Part shown: positions 26,521 to 39,293 of the stretch, one piece after another
Layout of the letters: the number at the start of each line of letters is the position of its first letter
How positions within the stretch are numbered: position 1 is the first letter of the stretch
Origin: Selaginella tamariscina
Lineage: Eukaryota; Streptophyta; Lycopodiopsida; Selaginellales; Selaginellaceae
Assembly (NCBI GenBank): GCA_003024785.1
Contig: PUQB01000214.1
Span: 300,045 to 364,044, forward strand
DNA length: 64,000 bases
Direction of reading: 5' to 3'
Program-made: the position numbers and the translations under genes
Notes under the pieces: generated by a model
The model's input: the letters and a program-made list of their open reading frames with translations, nothing else
The model's database searches: none
What the model was told of the DNA's origin: nothing

Positions 26521-26694
26521 GTATATTTTTTTTTACTTTAAACGTCGTTTATATGTATACGTGTGGATACGTTATATATACGCATGTAAAGTGGATAAGT
26601 GTTCATATATGCTTACGTGGTGACACGTAAAACCATGTGTCAATTTTTTTAAGAATATACCACGCAGATGCGATATATATTAGACTCCGCATTT

Positions 26695-26717
26695 GCCCTA
26701 ATCAAAAAATAGGGTTA
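26695..26717 (+). promoter_or_regulatory. Telo-box-like motifs upstream of the F-box gene
   Basis: CCCTAA and TAGGGTTA lie about 105-130 bases before the ATG, in opposite orientations. Confidence 0.35.
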
Positions 26718-26822
26718 GAGAGGAATGAAAAATTTATTTTTCATTTAATTTCGTAAATTAAGGAGAATTATTTATTTAATTTCTTCTAAGTTTTGTTTAA
26801 TTTCGGTTTAGATTGTTGAATT

Positions 26823-27563
26823 ATGGATAGATTAGAGGAGAATTTGGTGTTGGAGGTGTTGAGATGGCTGGATACAGGGGAAAATGTTGCCCGAGCTGCC
26901 TGTGTGTGTTCTTCCTGGCACAAATTGGGTATGTTCACACACACACACACAGACACACACACACACAATATGGGACGTTTTTAATAGAAGGGATATGAAA
27001 AAAGTATAAGAGTGTACTTTTGAGTTATATATTTAAGTACGTATAGAGGGTATATATATAATATATGTGTATTTATATACATACGTATGTATATGTCTGT
27101 GAACAACTACTTATAGCTCGCTAGTTGTTTATATATTGTCTATCTTTTTCTTGTCAGAGTAGTGTGTGTGTGGATATTTCACTCTTTATGAATATATAAT
27201 CATTACATTCCACACACACATATTGTATTTACATAGTGTCTATTGTATAAGTGCTAAGAAACTAATTAGTCTGGTAAATACAGTTGTCGAAGGTCGGTTT
27301 TGGAGAAACCTATGCACTGCTCGATTCCCGGAGCTGGGAATATTCTTAGAAGCGCACGATAATCAGACACATAAACCACGTTTAGAGAGCGAGCATATTG
27401 TGTTTAAGGATCTGTATCGGTCTCTCACGAGGAATATGGAACTCAATACATGTATTCGTGATGCTCTGGAGGCCTCCAGCACGGATAATCCTCCACAGGA
27501 ACACATTATACACACTCTTCATCCTCGTCCCAAGAAGTCTGGCACTTCTTCATATTGGTGAGC

Positions 27564-27601
<38 letters not shown>

Positions 27602-28059
27602 ACGTGTTTACACGTGTACTTAACTAACCAAAAGAGTTGTATGGATCTCTCTCGTACTGTATGTGCTAGGAAATCTCTGTATCTCATGGTTATATATATA
27701 ATTTGTATGTGCGTATGTATTTTGTATATGAAATTGTATCACCAGGTCGAGCAGAGGACAAGAGTCAGAAGACGCTCCTGAGACGCTAACTTACCGTCTG
27801 GCAAGTCCTCTTTGCTTGGTTGACGAGATCAAAATCAGGCCCTTTAAAGGTACAGACGCAGTGTGTCTCTACATGTGTGTGTGTGTGTGTACTAGTTTAA
27901 TGTGCTGATCTAAGAAATTTTGCAGCTTATTTCCAGCCTGGAAATCCAATATACTCGTCAAAATTCGTCCGTTTCAAATTTGGCTATGAAAAAGAAGCGA
28001 AGGACTACGAATGGACCTATGTTTCCCCCATGTATCCAATGGAACAGGTTTTCTCTCTT

Positions 28060-28102
<43 letters not shown>

Positions 28103-28848
28103 GTTATTGTGTTTTGGATAGGCCGATATGTTACAGACGTTCCAGCTTCCGGAGCCAATTGTGTGCATTGGCGGAATATTCCAAGTGGAATTGATTGGTC
28201 GTGTTGAAAGACAGGCCACTGATCTACTTTACTACGTTTGGTTAGTGCATATATATCTATTTGGTCAGTTAACGGAGTTTCTGTGTGTTTATTCACGCTA
28301 TACAATTTAAGTACGTCTTCATGGCTGTTAGTTTAAGTAAAATGATATATACGTGCCTGTTATCAACTGCACGGTGTGTGTTGTGGTGTTTTGTTCCTCT
28401 CTTCATCTCTCTCTCTCTCTCTCTTATATAATGTGATTTAGAGAGTTCTTATGTGTGCATTCATAGATGTATATACACTGTATAAACATATATACGTACA
28501 AGGTCTATGCACACATATATTACACAGACACACACTGATGTGTGTATGTTTCGCAGTATATGTCATGTGTGCGTACGTGGAAAGCCACTATACAGATACA
28601 CTGTGGAGAAGGAAGGGGAACGTTTTCTTTTAGTCCGGCTGGCTGAGGGAGACGAGAATATTCCAACTCCAGTCGATGAGGAAATGGAGGATATCCACGA
28701 CAGGCGTAACAACTTGCTCATGGCATTTAGAGCGCGTGGCGACTTTTTGGTTGGCCATTTTTTAGACGGCCAGCTTATGGACGAAGAAGAAGAAGATGAC
28801 GAGGATGTCGATTATGATAACGATGGGTATGGCCTTATATACGAGTGA
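26823..28848 (+). CDS. F-box protein, At4g00755-like, six exons, intact
   Basis: F-box proteins recruit substrates to SCF ubiquitin ligases. Exons 26823-26928, 27284-27557, 27746-27849, 27926-28047, 28122-28240 and 28557-28848 splice with canonical GT..AG ends in consistent phases and give one uninterrupted protein of about 338 residues. The N-terminal F-box reads MDRLEENLVLEVLRWLDTGE then VARAACVCSSWHKLV. The middle contains SSYWSSRGQESEDAPETLTY, RLASPLCLVDEIKIRPF and QPGNPIYSSKFVRFKFGYE, then LPEPIVCIGGIFQVELIGRV, the conserved body of the plant At4g00755 family, which looks like a beta-sandwich. The C-terminus ends in a very acidic tail (DEEEEDDEDVDYDND), a possible lineage addition. The start ATG is the first in frame and sits directly before the F-box. 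This is the only clearly intact gene in the window. Its substrate is unknown. Confidence 0.92.
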
Positions 28849-29129
28849 TTAATAAGACCAATACGTTATTTGTATGTATGTGTTGTGTGGTGTGTGTGTG
28901 TGTGGATATGAGCTAGTGAGCTTTTTGCTTTTTCCACGTATTCCACCAGGCTGCCCATTCATCTCTCTCTCTGTGGATGATGACGTGGATAAAGAATAGA
29001 TAGCGATGGGTATATGAGTGACAACAGGTGTGTGTGTTGTTATTTATGTAGATAACCTGCTTGTACGTATGCGCTTGTAAGTCTTCTCTTCCTTGCGTAT
29101 GTGTGTGGATATGAGCTAGCAAGTTGCCC

Positions 29130-29131
29130 AT

Positions 29132-29185
<54 letters not shown>

Positions 29186-29186
29186 G
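29130..29186. repeat. Composite (TC)n-(TA)n microsatellite
   Basis: Mirror counterpart of the (TA)n-(GA)n tract at 21,183-21,298 in the opposite arm. Confidence 0.9.
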
Positions 29187-29399
29187 AATGAGCTCGTCAA
29201 GTAAGCTCAGCCCATCCTTCAGGATCTGGAAATAGTGTGTGTGAGAGAGAGTCCACGTGTCTATACCTTAAACTCGCGCACTGTGTGTTGTGTTGTGTTG
29301 CGTGTATGTGTGTTGTGACCCATGGTGATGCTATACTACATACACACACAGTATTAAGGTGATAATCATCATTATAATATATAGAAAAATTATTAAATG

Positions 29400-29990
29400 A
29401 TCCTCTAGTTATCAAATTGACTTAGATAGTTTCGTGTAATTATCAAATTGGCTTTTAGTCATTAATTAGCTCTCACACACGCAATGTTATACATTTTAGC
29501 ATTAAATAATATATTTATCATTTGTGTTATATATTTTAAATTTAAACAATTTATTGCTTGTGAATTAAATTTGATTCAAGGTCAGTTTGATAATTATATT
29601 AAATTAGAAGGTTAGTTTGATAATTATATAAAATTAGAAAATCAGTTTAGTAATTACGTAAATTAAAATGTCTGTTTGAAACTAAGGGTCAGTTTAATAA
29701 TTATAGAAAACTAAAGGGTCTATTTAATAATTATGTAAAAACTAAAGAGAGTTTGATAAAATTAAAGGGTCAACTGTAAATTAAGAGGTTGGTTTGATAA
29801 TTATATAAAACTAAAGAATCAGTTTGATAATTATAAAACTAGAGAATAATTTAATAATTATATAAAAAGTAAAAATCAATTTGATAATTATATAAAATAG
29901 TAAATCTAAGGGTTTAGTTTGATAATTATTTAAATAGAGGGTCAGTTTGATAATTATAAAATTAGAGGGTCAATTTAATAATGTCACTGC
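29400..29990. repeat. AT-rich minisatellite, unit about 30-35 bp
   Basis: Degenerate tandem units resembling GGGTCAGTTTGATAATTATA followed by an AAAACTAAA-like tail, well over ten copies. A few units in reverse orientation are present in the left arm at about 20,690-21,025. Confidence 0.8.
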
Positions 29991-30506
29991 AAACGCAAAA
30001 CTAGTTACAAACTGTACCAAATCAAGGGACTTAGAAGGCGGGAAAAAGCTACACGTGTACGCAGCTGCAGCCGAGACACGAATAAATACGTCGCTACTGC
30101 ACTGATCAACATGTACAGAAAGTGCGGGAGCATGTTGGCGCCAGACATGTTCAATCAGATGAACGATCAAGATGTTATCTCATGGAACTCACTCCTCTTG
30201 GATACGTGGAGAATGGGGAAGCCTGGATACTGTGAAAGGCATTTTCTGATCTTGGTATCAGTTTCAGGGACTGCCATACACACACGTATCAATTAGCGTG
30301 CGTGTGAGCCTCACGTATTTGTATCAAACGCACTGATAAACATGTACTGCAAATGCGGTAGCGTACGGCGTGCTAGAGATGTCTTAGATCGGATGACCGT
30401 ACGATCGTGGAGTTCCCTTACAGACCGGGAAATACATTCATGACGAGTGAAAGAGTGTGGATATTGTACACACGTCTCAAACGCGCTGGATATGTATAGC
30501 AAGTGT
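29990..30506 (+). pseudogene. PPR (PLS-type) gene remnant
   Basis: Two separated stretches show the pentatricopeptide pattern: LEGGKKLHVYAAAAE, ALINMYRKCGSMLAPDMFNQ and NDQDVISWNSLL from about 30,020 to 30,200, and ALINMYCKCGSVRRARDV from about 30,330 to 30,385. This is the repeat type of PLS-class organelle RNA-editing factors. The frame shifts repeatedly and no start or C-terminal E/DYW domain is present, so it is a dead fragment. It is more GC-rich than its surroundings and lies between two identical 33-bp repeats (29,325-29,357 and 30,509-30,541). Confidence 0.75.
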
Positions 30507-30541
30507 AAGTGATGCTATACTACATACACACACAGTATTAA

Positions 30542-33500
30542 ACTAATATTATCTATTTATTTTTTAAGCATTATTTTGAGATTTAAATATAATTTTAAAC
30601 TCAAGGTATAGATAAAATTTTAGGGTTGATACGATGGCTGAAGATACGTGAAATATATGCATAAATATGACTACGCTTTATACATGTATTTTCTAGTTTA
30701 ACTCCAAAAAGATTTAATTAAACATGCATAATATAGCTATTTAAAAATTATGGCATTTATTAAATATGTATTTTATAAATAAATAAAGAATATTATTAAT
30801 TTTAAATATAGTACTTATATATGTTTTATATATACTTATATATTAGTTATACATTTTATATCTATACCAATACTTGTTTATGTTATATCTATTCGTATGC
30901 ATACCAGTTTGATGTTAAACTGTTTATACAGTCTATGATATATATATCCACGCACATAATATTATTGTATTTTATTTAGTTTAATTAACTTTGGTTTTAT
31001 TTCAGGCTATGAGTGTTTAACTATTGAGTGAACTTAAGTTATAAATATATTTAAATCTTTCTTTTTCTATAAATTTTGTTAATAATCCTCAAATTTAACA
31101 TTGAGTTTATACTTTCTAATCATAATGTAATAGAAATGCACTAAACTATAATTAAATTTACAAGTAATTACGTTTTTCATTCAACGTCAATTGGAATGTT
31201 TGGTACTATATATATATAGTTATTTTATTTGATATAAGATAATAACTGTCAATTGAGTGTAATATTATTACTATGGGATTTCTCAAAACATTCCAAATTC
31301 TTCTCCTCCCGGTCAGAATTCATTATGACTGTGAAAATCACGAAAGAACAAACTTTAGAAAAACTTCAATAATTTTTTATAAGAAAGATTTGTTACAGTT
31401 AATATAATTTATTATATACATGGAAGACTATAAACTTTATGAAGAAATAGATAATTAATTTTGTTAAATGAAATTTTAAATTACTGCTGCAGAAGTATTG
31501 ATCAGTTAAATTGTCGTTTAATAATTTAGTGCCTGTGAGGAATTCAACAATCTGTGCACTTGATAGTTAGTCCAAGAAACCAGCATATCACACCACACAC
31601 ACACACACATTGTGTGTGTGTGTGTGCGTGTGTGCGCGCGCGAAATGGTGGTTTTCCTGGACAAACATCCAATATACAGATTGTTGAGCTGCTCGCCAAG
31701 CACATATATTGCATATAGAGAGTGTTATAAATCCATATATATATATATATATATAATATATATATATATATCCACACATGTGCACATTAAAACCTATAAT
31801 GTCGACATTCGTACGAAGAAACTCTCTGGTTCACACACACACACACTTAGGACAAGTCTCTATATATGTACAGGACAAAGGGTTTAGGTAGAAACATATA
31901 TAATACATATATAAACTTCAAGTTCAATAAATTAATTTATAATTCATGATTTAACTCTAAAGTATAACCCATACTACTAGAAAAAAATTTACGGTGGTAT
32001 TTACTTCATTAAGTTATTTCATTCCGATTTGTTATAGATCAAATGCATGGTCGCAGCTGGCATTTTCTCAAGTTTTGTAATTTGTAGTCTTTCACATATT
32101 TATTTAGTTTTATTCTAAATAATTTTCTATAAATATATTAATTTTGTTTTAACTTTCCAACACAAAACAAATAAAATAATAACAAAAATATTTTATTAAT
32201 TTGTAAATAAAAAAGATTTTAATTAAAACATTTTAATGCATTAAAAGTAATAATGAAGCGACATGTCATATGCCCTAATAGCTTAAAAAATGAATTATTA
32301 AACTCGATATGAGGTGGCACTCATAAGATAACAAGCCTTCTCATACCCCGGTTCCACTTTAAGTTATATAGATAGATAGATAGATATATTTACACATATA
32401 TATATATATATATATTCTAGGCTAAAGAATTTAAAAACATTTTCAATATATATTTTTTACGAAACTGTAACTATTAATGATTGTTGCAACACAGGATCGT
32501 ATATTTCAGGTTGTATATTATTATAGTATTATATGTTTATCTAAGGAATTAAAGTATTATAATAGTATAACTTTAATTCAGTTTAATAATTAAGTAGTTA
32601 TAATATATAAAATTAGATATATTTTCAACGTTAAATTCTAAACACTGTTTACTCTTGTTGGTAATTCGTTCCCTGATTATTTTAACATTGATAAATTTAT
32701 ACCCTTTCACGTCACGCCCAAGACTTCTGTATGTTGGATACATTTCATATTCATGAGTTTTTTAATTTTTATTTATTCCTCAAAATCTACATTCCCTTAA
32801 TATTTAGTTTTACTGATTGCAGATATTACATAATGCATAGTATACTATAGCTATTATTCATTGTAGTTTGATACTATTTATATATAGATAGAACGGCGTG
32901 TGTGTGTGTGCGTGCGTGCGCAAGGCCACTGTTGGATCAAAGTCATGAACATGTATTATATATCAATCGAACCAGCTTACATGCGCGTATACACAAACTT
33001 ATTGTACTATACGGTCTTAAAACGCCTGTTCAATTGTCAATAAATGTATATTCATCATATATAATTCAATCAATATTGGAGAGTTTTGAATAATTTAAAC
33101 TAGTAGAACATATTTAACCAGTATTCATGTAATAATATATATATACAGCATAGGAATTAGATTAATATATTGACATATATAAACAATTAAATTTAATTAT
33201 AAAATGAAACTTTATATTGAGTAGTTTATTTCAGGTAAGGGATTTACAAACTCTAATTAACATCATAAAATATATTTTCAAATGAACATTATTATTTTGG
33301 TAGAAGATGAAATTATATGAAAATTTATTTTCACTTTTAAGTTATAATAAAAAATAATCTCTATAAAATAACAATTTAATAGTATTGAATATAATTAATA
33401 ATATTGGCTCTGAAAGTATTTTACATAAAACTTGATTTAAATTTGTTTAATAAATAGTTAAAAAAGAATATACTATATTTTATATTGGGGTAAGATAAAT

Positions 33501-33810
33501 GTATTCCAAGAATGATTTGCATTTTTATGGTATTTGTTAAATAGGTGAGCCATATAAAACTGATACCAAGAAGGTTAAATATCGTTTATTATAGTATATT
33601 CATAAATGTATAATAATTAAATATATAACTTTAAGGATAATGTTTAATAAATTAAAAGATCTTCACAAACTCTTGAAACCCCATACTTCACCGTAATATA
33701 TGTAAAATGCGTGTTTAAATATGTGTGTGTATAGACTATTATATTTTAACTTATATAAAAATTTCATATATATGTTTAATATTTAAATATATAGAATCTT
33801 TATTTATACT
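30542..33810. other. AT-rich intergenic DNA with microsatellites
   Basis: An (AC)n tract followed by (GT)n lies at about 31,594-31,640, an imperfect (TA)n palindrome at 31,735-31,772, GATA repeats at about 32,370-32,385 followed by (TA)n, and GT/GC-rich tracts at 32,895-32,922. No exon-like or RNA-like segment was found. Confidence 0.5.
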
Positions 33811-33847
33811 AAACCCTAATTTGAACCCTAATTTCAAGTTAGGGTTT
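33811..33847 (+). promoter_or_regulatory. Cluster of telo-box motifs before the TMEM42-like gene
   Basis: AAACCCTAA at 33,811, a second partial copy about 12 bases later, and TTAGGGTTT in opposite orientation directly before the ATG. Confidence 0.5.
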
Positions 33848-33849
33848 AT

Positions 33850-34344
33850 ATGAAAGGGTTGGATATGGGCAATTGGTGCAGGAAACAAGTGCAGCAGCAG
33901 GTGCAATTGCTGCCAAAATTATCTCCTCACATGTAATTTTTATTTAAAATTTTGCTACATTAATTAGTTAGCTTATTAATTAATAATCACATTATATTTT
34001 AAAACTCTTTTACATATCATATTCTTTACAATTCAGTTACACAGATTTCACTTTGGCTAGCTTATCATATTTATATAAATTTTTTAATGATTACATTAAT
34101 TTTATTTTTATTTTTTTACTATGATTATTTAGATGAGTTTGGAGGTTAGAGTGCTCCACTATATTACAGTAATTTTGTTCAATGTGTTGATGTGGAGTGT
34201 TATAATAAGAGTTTGCAAAAGCTCTCTTCATTACAAGCAACTGTCATAAACTTTGCTGCTAATTTCCTTGTCTCTGGCTGGGCTGGATCTTACTTTGGTG
34301 AACCTTTGCACATTCAAGTGAGTCTTATTATTTATATATGTAAA

Positions 34345-34426
<82 letters not shown>

Positions 34427-34684
34427 AATATAATTTATTTACTTATTTATGTACATGACACAAACAATTTAATTACACATTGTATATATTATTATTAACA
34501 GATACACAAACAATTCAAACATGTACAAGTTAATCATATGATATGGTGCGGACCTCTTTACATATTGAACAGAATGTGTTAGTTTCAGATATTAAATAAT
34601 GAGTTATTCTTAGCTTTATATAAAGATTAAAATGCTTTGCTTTTATTATTAGTATTAGGATCATAGTGTTATATATATACAAAT

Positions 34685-34722
<38 letters not shown>

Positions 34723-34889
34723 ATATATATAATATATATATATATAATATGTTGTAATTAACTGAGATTTTATTCTTCCTTAATAGTGGTTTGTGGGTGC
34801 ATTTTGCATCCTGATGGAATCTTGGTTTGAGCAAAGGAGAGATTGCAGCAACAGAAGAGAGGCTCACTAGAGAGAGAGAGGGTAACTGA
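33850..34889 (+). CDS. TMEM42-like small membrane protein, three exons, frame disturbed
   Basis: TMEM42/EamA-type proteins are small four-helix membrane proteins of the drug/metabolite transporter superfamily; their substrate is unknown. Exon 1 is 33850-33932, exon 2 is 34133-34317 and exon 3 is 34787-34889, with GT..AG ends. Exon 1 reads GAIAAKIISS; exon 2 reads VILFNVLMWS, then YNKSLQKLSSLQATVINFAA and GWAGSYFGEPLHIQ; exon 3 starts WFVGAFCILM. The L-S-S-L-Q-A-T-V-x-N-F block and the GE-P-L-x-x-x-W-F-G motif are the family signature, and the length (about 125 residues) fits. Exons 1 and 2 and the end of exon 3 each need single-base adjustments. Intron 2 holds long (AT)n tracts. Either the gene is recently dead or the consensus has base-count errors. 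Confidence 0.7.
34350..34432. repeat. Long (AT)n microsatellite in intron 2 of the TMEM42-like gene
   Basis: About 80 bp of TA/AT with one phase break; a second such tract lies at about 34,680-34,750. Confidence 0.9.
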
Positions 34890-35989
34890 GAATTTAGATA
34901 ATAATAAATATATATACCATACATAATTATACATACATGTACATTATTAAATACAAATAATCTCAATTTCAATAAGCATGTCACACACACACACACACAC
35001 AACACACTACAACTAATAGAATACATATATACATATTTATAACTACAATGTACACATGTATTTATGTAGCTGGATTATGGTGTATAAGAAGTGATCTTAA
35101 AATAGTTCAATTTCATTTTATTTATTAGAACATTTATATATATATAGAAAAGACAAGAAATTTTTATATAAGTAGATTATTTGTGAAACATATCAAAATA
35201 ACAAAACCATGTTATGTAAAACATGAACTTTGTTTATATGCTTTATATATGTATATGATATAATATGTATATACAATACTGTATACATACGCAATTCGGT
35301 ATGTCAACTCATTGTACAGTGTGTCTTTCTTTCACACATTCTTCTGGTATATATGAAAGTAAATTTTAGAACTAATAAGATTAACAAGTGCGTTTCTGTA
35401 ACAGAATACTACATATCTGGATGGGTTCAAAAAATGCCAGCTTGGCACTTGGCCACGTGTCCAAGATGCACTGATGACGTTAACAATACACTAAAGGATT
35501 TGAGTTACTGTCGTGTATGATATATATGTATTTTTCTATTTTTACCATATGAACACATCAATATATTAACTCAATTATACTGCAGAGATAAATGCCAAGA
35601 ATAATATATTAATTTAATGAATAAATAAAACTTCAGCAAATTTCCCATTTAAAAGGTTAAACACTGAAAGTAAAATAGAATATAAAGTGTAAAATAGTTT
35701 ATGTTTAGCTGACGTGTTGAATTCTGAGGAGCTGAGAATTTGTAAGTTTAATAGTTTTTTTTTTTTTTAAATTTTTAATTTTTTAATTTTCTATTATAAA
35801 CAAGAACTTGCTATGTTTCCATAAAATTAAATATATTTCTAAATGTTCGACAGAATAATAAACTTAATCATAGAACTTTTAAATTAATCACATGATACAT
35901 GCCAAATTTTGTTTGGAATTATTTTTAAACTTTACATAATTCAGGATACACATTACATAAAATTATATCAATAAATATCTGATTCTGTT

Positions 35990-36019
35990 GTGTGTGTGAG
36001 AGAGAGGAGAGAGAGTGTA

Positions 36020-36051
<32 letters not shown>

Positions 36052-36147
36052 TGTGTGTGTGTTGTGTGTGTGAGAGCGAGAGAGAGTGTGTGTGTGTGAG
36101 AGAGAGAGAGTGTGTGTGTGTGAGAAGAGAAGAGAGAGAGAGAGAGG
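35990..36147. repeat. Interleaved (GT)n and (GA)n microsatellite
   Basis: Alternating blocks of GT and GA repeats, at least four alternations. Confidence 0.9.
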
Positions 36148-36600
36148 TCATATATATGGCTTATATACATAAAGATAACTACATATACTATATATATATA
36201 TACCCCCACAAAATGCAGATCCAACACACATACACATTGATATTGCCAGGAATATTTCCTTGTATACAATATTACATTAAAAGGAAATGCTCAGTTTGAT
36301 GTATATACGTTATATATACAGGGTAATTTAATATAGGAAGATTGACTCCTAAATAAATAAATAAATAAATAATTTTCTTTTATGGACTTGGCTATAATCT
36401 CTCTTCTCTCATAGATTAAACAATCAATAAACTACATATCTATCAATACAAACAATGAAATTAACTTTACATTATACTCAAAAATGAATATCCTGAGTGT
36501 CTATAGTAAGTATATGAATCGAGATAATACCTTAACCTTGAGCTTCCTATGAGTCGGTTCAATCACTGAAAATATAAACAAGTGTTAAAGTCATTTATAA

Positions 36601-36690
36601 CACACACGCACACGCACACGCACACGCACACGCACACGCACACGCACACGCACACGCACACGCACACGCACACACAACACCACACACATG
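36601..36690. repeat. (CACACG)n hexanucleotide array
   Basis: About a dozen nearly perfect CACACG/CGCACA units. It is regular but has no spacers, so it is not a CRISPR. Confidence 0.9.
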
Positions 36691-36866
36691 CACGTGCGTG
36701 CTAATTCGAAACATACTTAGTGAAGTCAAATTATAACATGGATGGCTGTCAAATAACCCGCTCCATTGGCTGTTGACCTGAGCAAGTGTAACAAAACAGT
36801 GTAATATATTTATATTTTAAACGTATACAGTAGTTTATAAAACTAATATATCAAAACTGATATTAC

Positions 36867-38303
36867 CTAAGAGGCAGCCTTTTGTGTTTCGTAATAATAC
36901 TCCTGGACAAGGTTGAAAGCAGGAAACCTCTTCACATGATCACCGTCGATGAGCCAAAGTCCATTGTCTTTGAACCGTTGGATCTTCTTATCAAACCCCG
37001 TAATGTAGTTATTGTGTACTATAGCGTTTTGCCTTGTATTGACCTTCATGTTTCATTACGGAAATATAGGCCACCAGATGGGAATGCATTCTGTGGTAAT
37101 AGATACATATCCACCTGTGTTCACATCAAACAAAAGGTTATGTTTCCAACACACACACACACACACACACAAGTACCTGGTTTGCAGTTTTGTTAAGTGC
37201 CCAGTTAAACGCCGGTTGATCGTTTGTTTAGCCTTCGGAGACCATGGTTGCTGTTCAAGCTCCTCAATCCATTTCTGTAACACTAATTTTGCACCAAGGG
37301 TTGGACGTAGATATATCATGCAGCTGCATATGTATGTTCTTCCTTTCTTTCCTGGAGGTGGTAGTTCGTGAGAATGATGTGCTGGTTTTATCTGTAAATC
37401 AATACAAATAACTTAATTCATTCCTTACTTAAAACACGTATACATGATACATATCTTGATATATACATACACATGAATATACAAATATGAGTAGGTACAA
37501 TTTGATCAAGAACATGGAAAGATACATAAAAGCATGTTAACCCCAAACTCGCGCAAAAAGTTTATATATATTAATATATAAATGCATACAAAATTTATAG
37601 CGAAGATATATACACTATGTGTGGTAACATGTAATCTGCATACATGTACAACATCTACATAACAAAGAGAATACGTTAAATAGAATATATATAATATATA
37701 TATGAATAACATATACACGCAAATGACTTACAGTGGTCATGTCGTCTGTGAAGTAAATGTCGTGGTTACCCTTAAATAAGGGAAAAGGATCATCCAACCA
37801 GACCATATCCACGTCGTTGTATAAAACCGAGTAACCAAGGTCTAAAAGCTTAAGTAAATGTTTGGCCTGCGTGAAGTAAAATTAAAGAAACCCTGTGATT
37901 AACAACTATTAGCATCTATATGTTTGTATGCATTTGTAACACATACTCATGCCAACCGGCACGCACGCTATTGTGAACTACAGATTGTGTGTGTCTAAAT
38001 GATGTCTAATCATATCTTTCTAAACGTTCAAGGAACGAAATATGCATTCTAAATACATACAACGTGTTGTCTGTGTTTTTTCTTGTCATAATTAAGTCCA
38101 TCGTAGATACATATGTAACGGTGGGTGCTCCTAAAACATATATTATATTCCTCGTGCAATATATGTGTATATGTTGCTTCTCACAACAATCCCATGTTAG
38201 ATACATACATTATAATGATATTATGTTGGGGGTTCAAATAACACACACACAGAGACGGAAAAGATAGGACATGCGTACACACACACATATATCTACATGC
38301 AGC

Positions 38304-38342
<39 letters not shown>

Positions 38343-39284
38343 CGTGCTCTGTATGTGTGTTGCTCACAATTATCCCATCCTAGATGCGTACATATAAAGC
38401 TGGGTGTTCACATAACACAGACACGTATATATGTACCTATATATGACCTCTACAAGTTTGGTAGTATGTATTTAACAATATTTGCCTTGCTAAGAATCAC
38501 CCCTTCCTAATACATACGTACATATCTATATGTTCGTATCCCTCTACAGGTTCATACATTACACACTATGTATGTGTGTGTTGCTTGTCACAATCAATCA
38601 TATACGCTACACCATATGTGTGTGCGCGCGCATGTAAATGTATATCTTGGATGATGACATACATTATGCCTGTTGGCAGTCACAATAATGGTATCCTAGA
38701 TACAAACATATACTGGAGAACACACGCACACGCACACACAAGTACCTGTGATCCAAACTTTTGAGCAGTGTTAAGAGGCAATGCAGGAGGAACAAGCACA
38801 GCATGACCGGGCCAGAAGCGATTAACATAATCAAGCAGTTGATAATCCTCAGCAATCACCAAAACCTTCGTATGGTGTCCATGAGCCGCGATGCTGAGCA
38901 GCCAGTTCACAAGAAACCCAAGATATGGAAAACTCACAACACAGACAATAATCTGCCCATCCTTGGACACCTCCATAGCTGCTTGCTCCAGTGTGTAGCT
39001 CCTCCATAGACCATTCTAATGTATATGTGTGAGATACGCGTACAAAGATATGTATACGTGCATCTACACTTGTTTTATGTGTATATACACATGTGCATGT
39101 GTAATAGATGAAATGTAGATAGATGTGTATATCTGCGTATATATATAACACATACATGTTCTTGTTGTTGATCTGATCTAGATCCGATCCATGGAACTAC
39201 AAACACAAGAATGCAAGCCGTGAATGCTGCGATTAGAATTACACGATGCCGCCTTCCAGCGCCTTGCTTCCGCCCTGTCGCCAT
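36867..39284 (-). CDS. GT77 glycosyltransferase, rhamnogalacturonan-II xylosyltransferase (RGXT/MGP4)-like
   Basis: RGXT enzymes are Golgi type II membrane proteins that transfer xylose from UDP-xylose to fucose in pectic RG-II. Minus-strand exons: 39284-39156, 39015-38746, 37866-37732, 37391-37177 and 37114-36867, all with GT..AG ends. Exon 1 starts MATGRKQGAGRRHRVILIAA, a short basic cytosolic tail, followed by a signal anchor (FTACILVFVVPWI). Exon 2 has VSFPYLGFLVNWLLSIAAHG and NTAQKFGSQ. Exon 3 has LDLGYSVLYNDVDMVWLDDP with the metal-binding DxD motif. Exon 4 ends, in a shifted frame, with QPAFNWALNKTANQ. Exon 5 gives FPSGGLYFRNET then NAIVHNNYITGFDKKIQRFK and GLWLIDGD. Length and motif order fit the family. 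Exons 4 and 5 each need one added base, so the gene is either intact with consensus errors or recently dead. Telo-boxes precede the start. Confidence 0.85.
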
Positions 39285-39293
39285 AGCTTCTCT

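Larger units (their letters stand above)
26720..29990 (+). repeat. Right arm of the large inverted repeat
   Basis: Contains the intact F-box gene and its flanks. In reverse it matches 20,690-22,405. The arms are separated by about 4.3 kb. Confidence 0.8.
34890..36860. other. Intergenic DNA with one orphan exon-like segment and microsatellites
   Basis: At 35,405-35,512 an AG..GT-bounded open segment reads ISGWVQKMPAWHLATCPRCT then VNNTLKDLSYC, with a CPRC pair. Its composition is protein-like, but I found no neighbouring exon and recognise no family. The rest is AT-rich with GT/GA tracts at 35,990-36,147. Confidence 0.4.

Noticed and set aside
36601-36690. CRISPR-like regular array
   Set aside because: Pure hexamer tandem repeat with no spacers, in a plant nuclear context.
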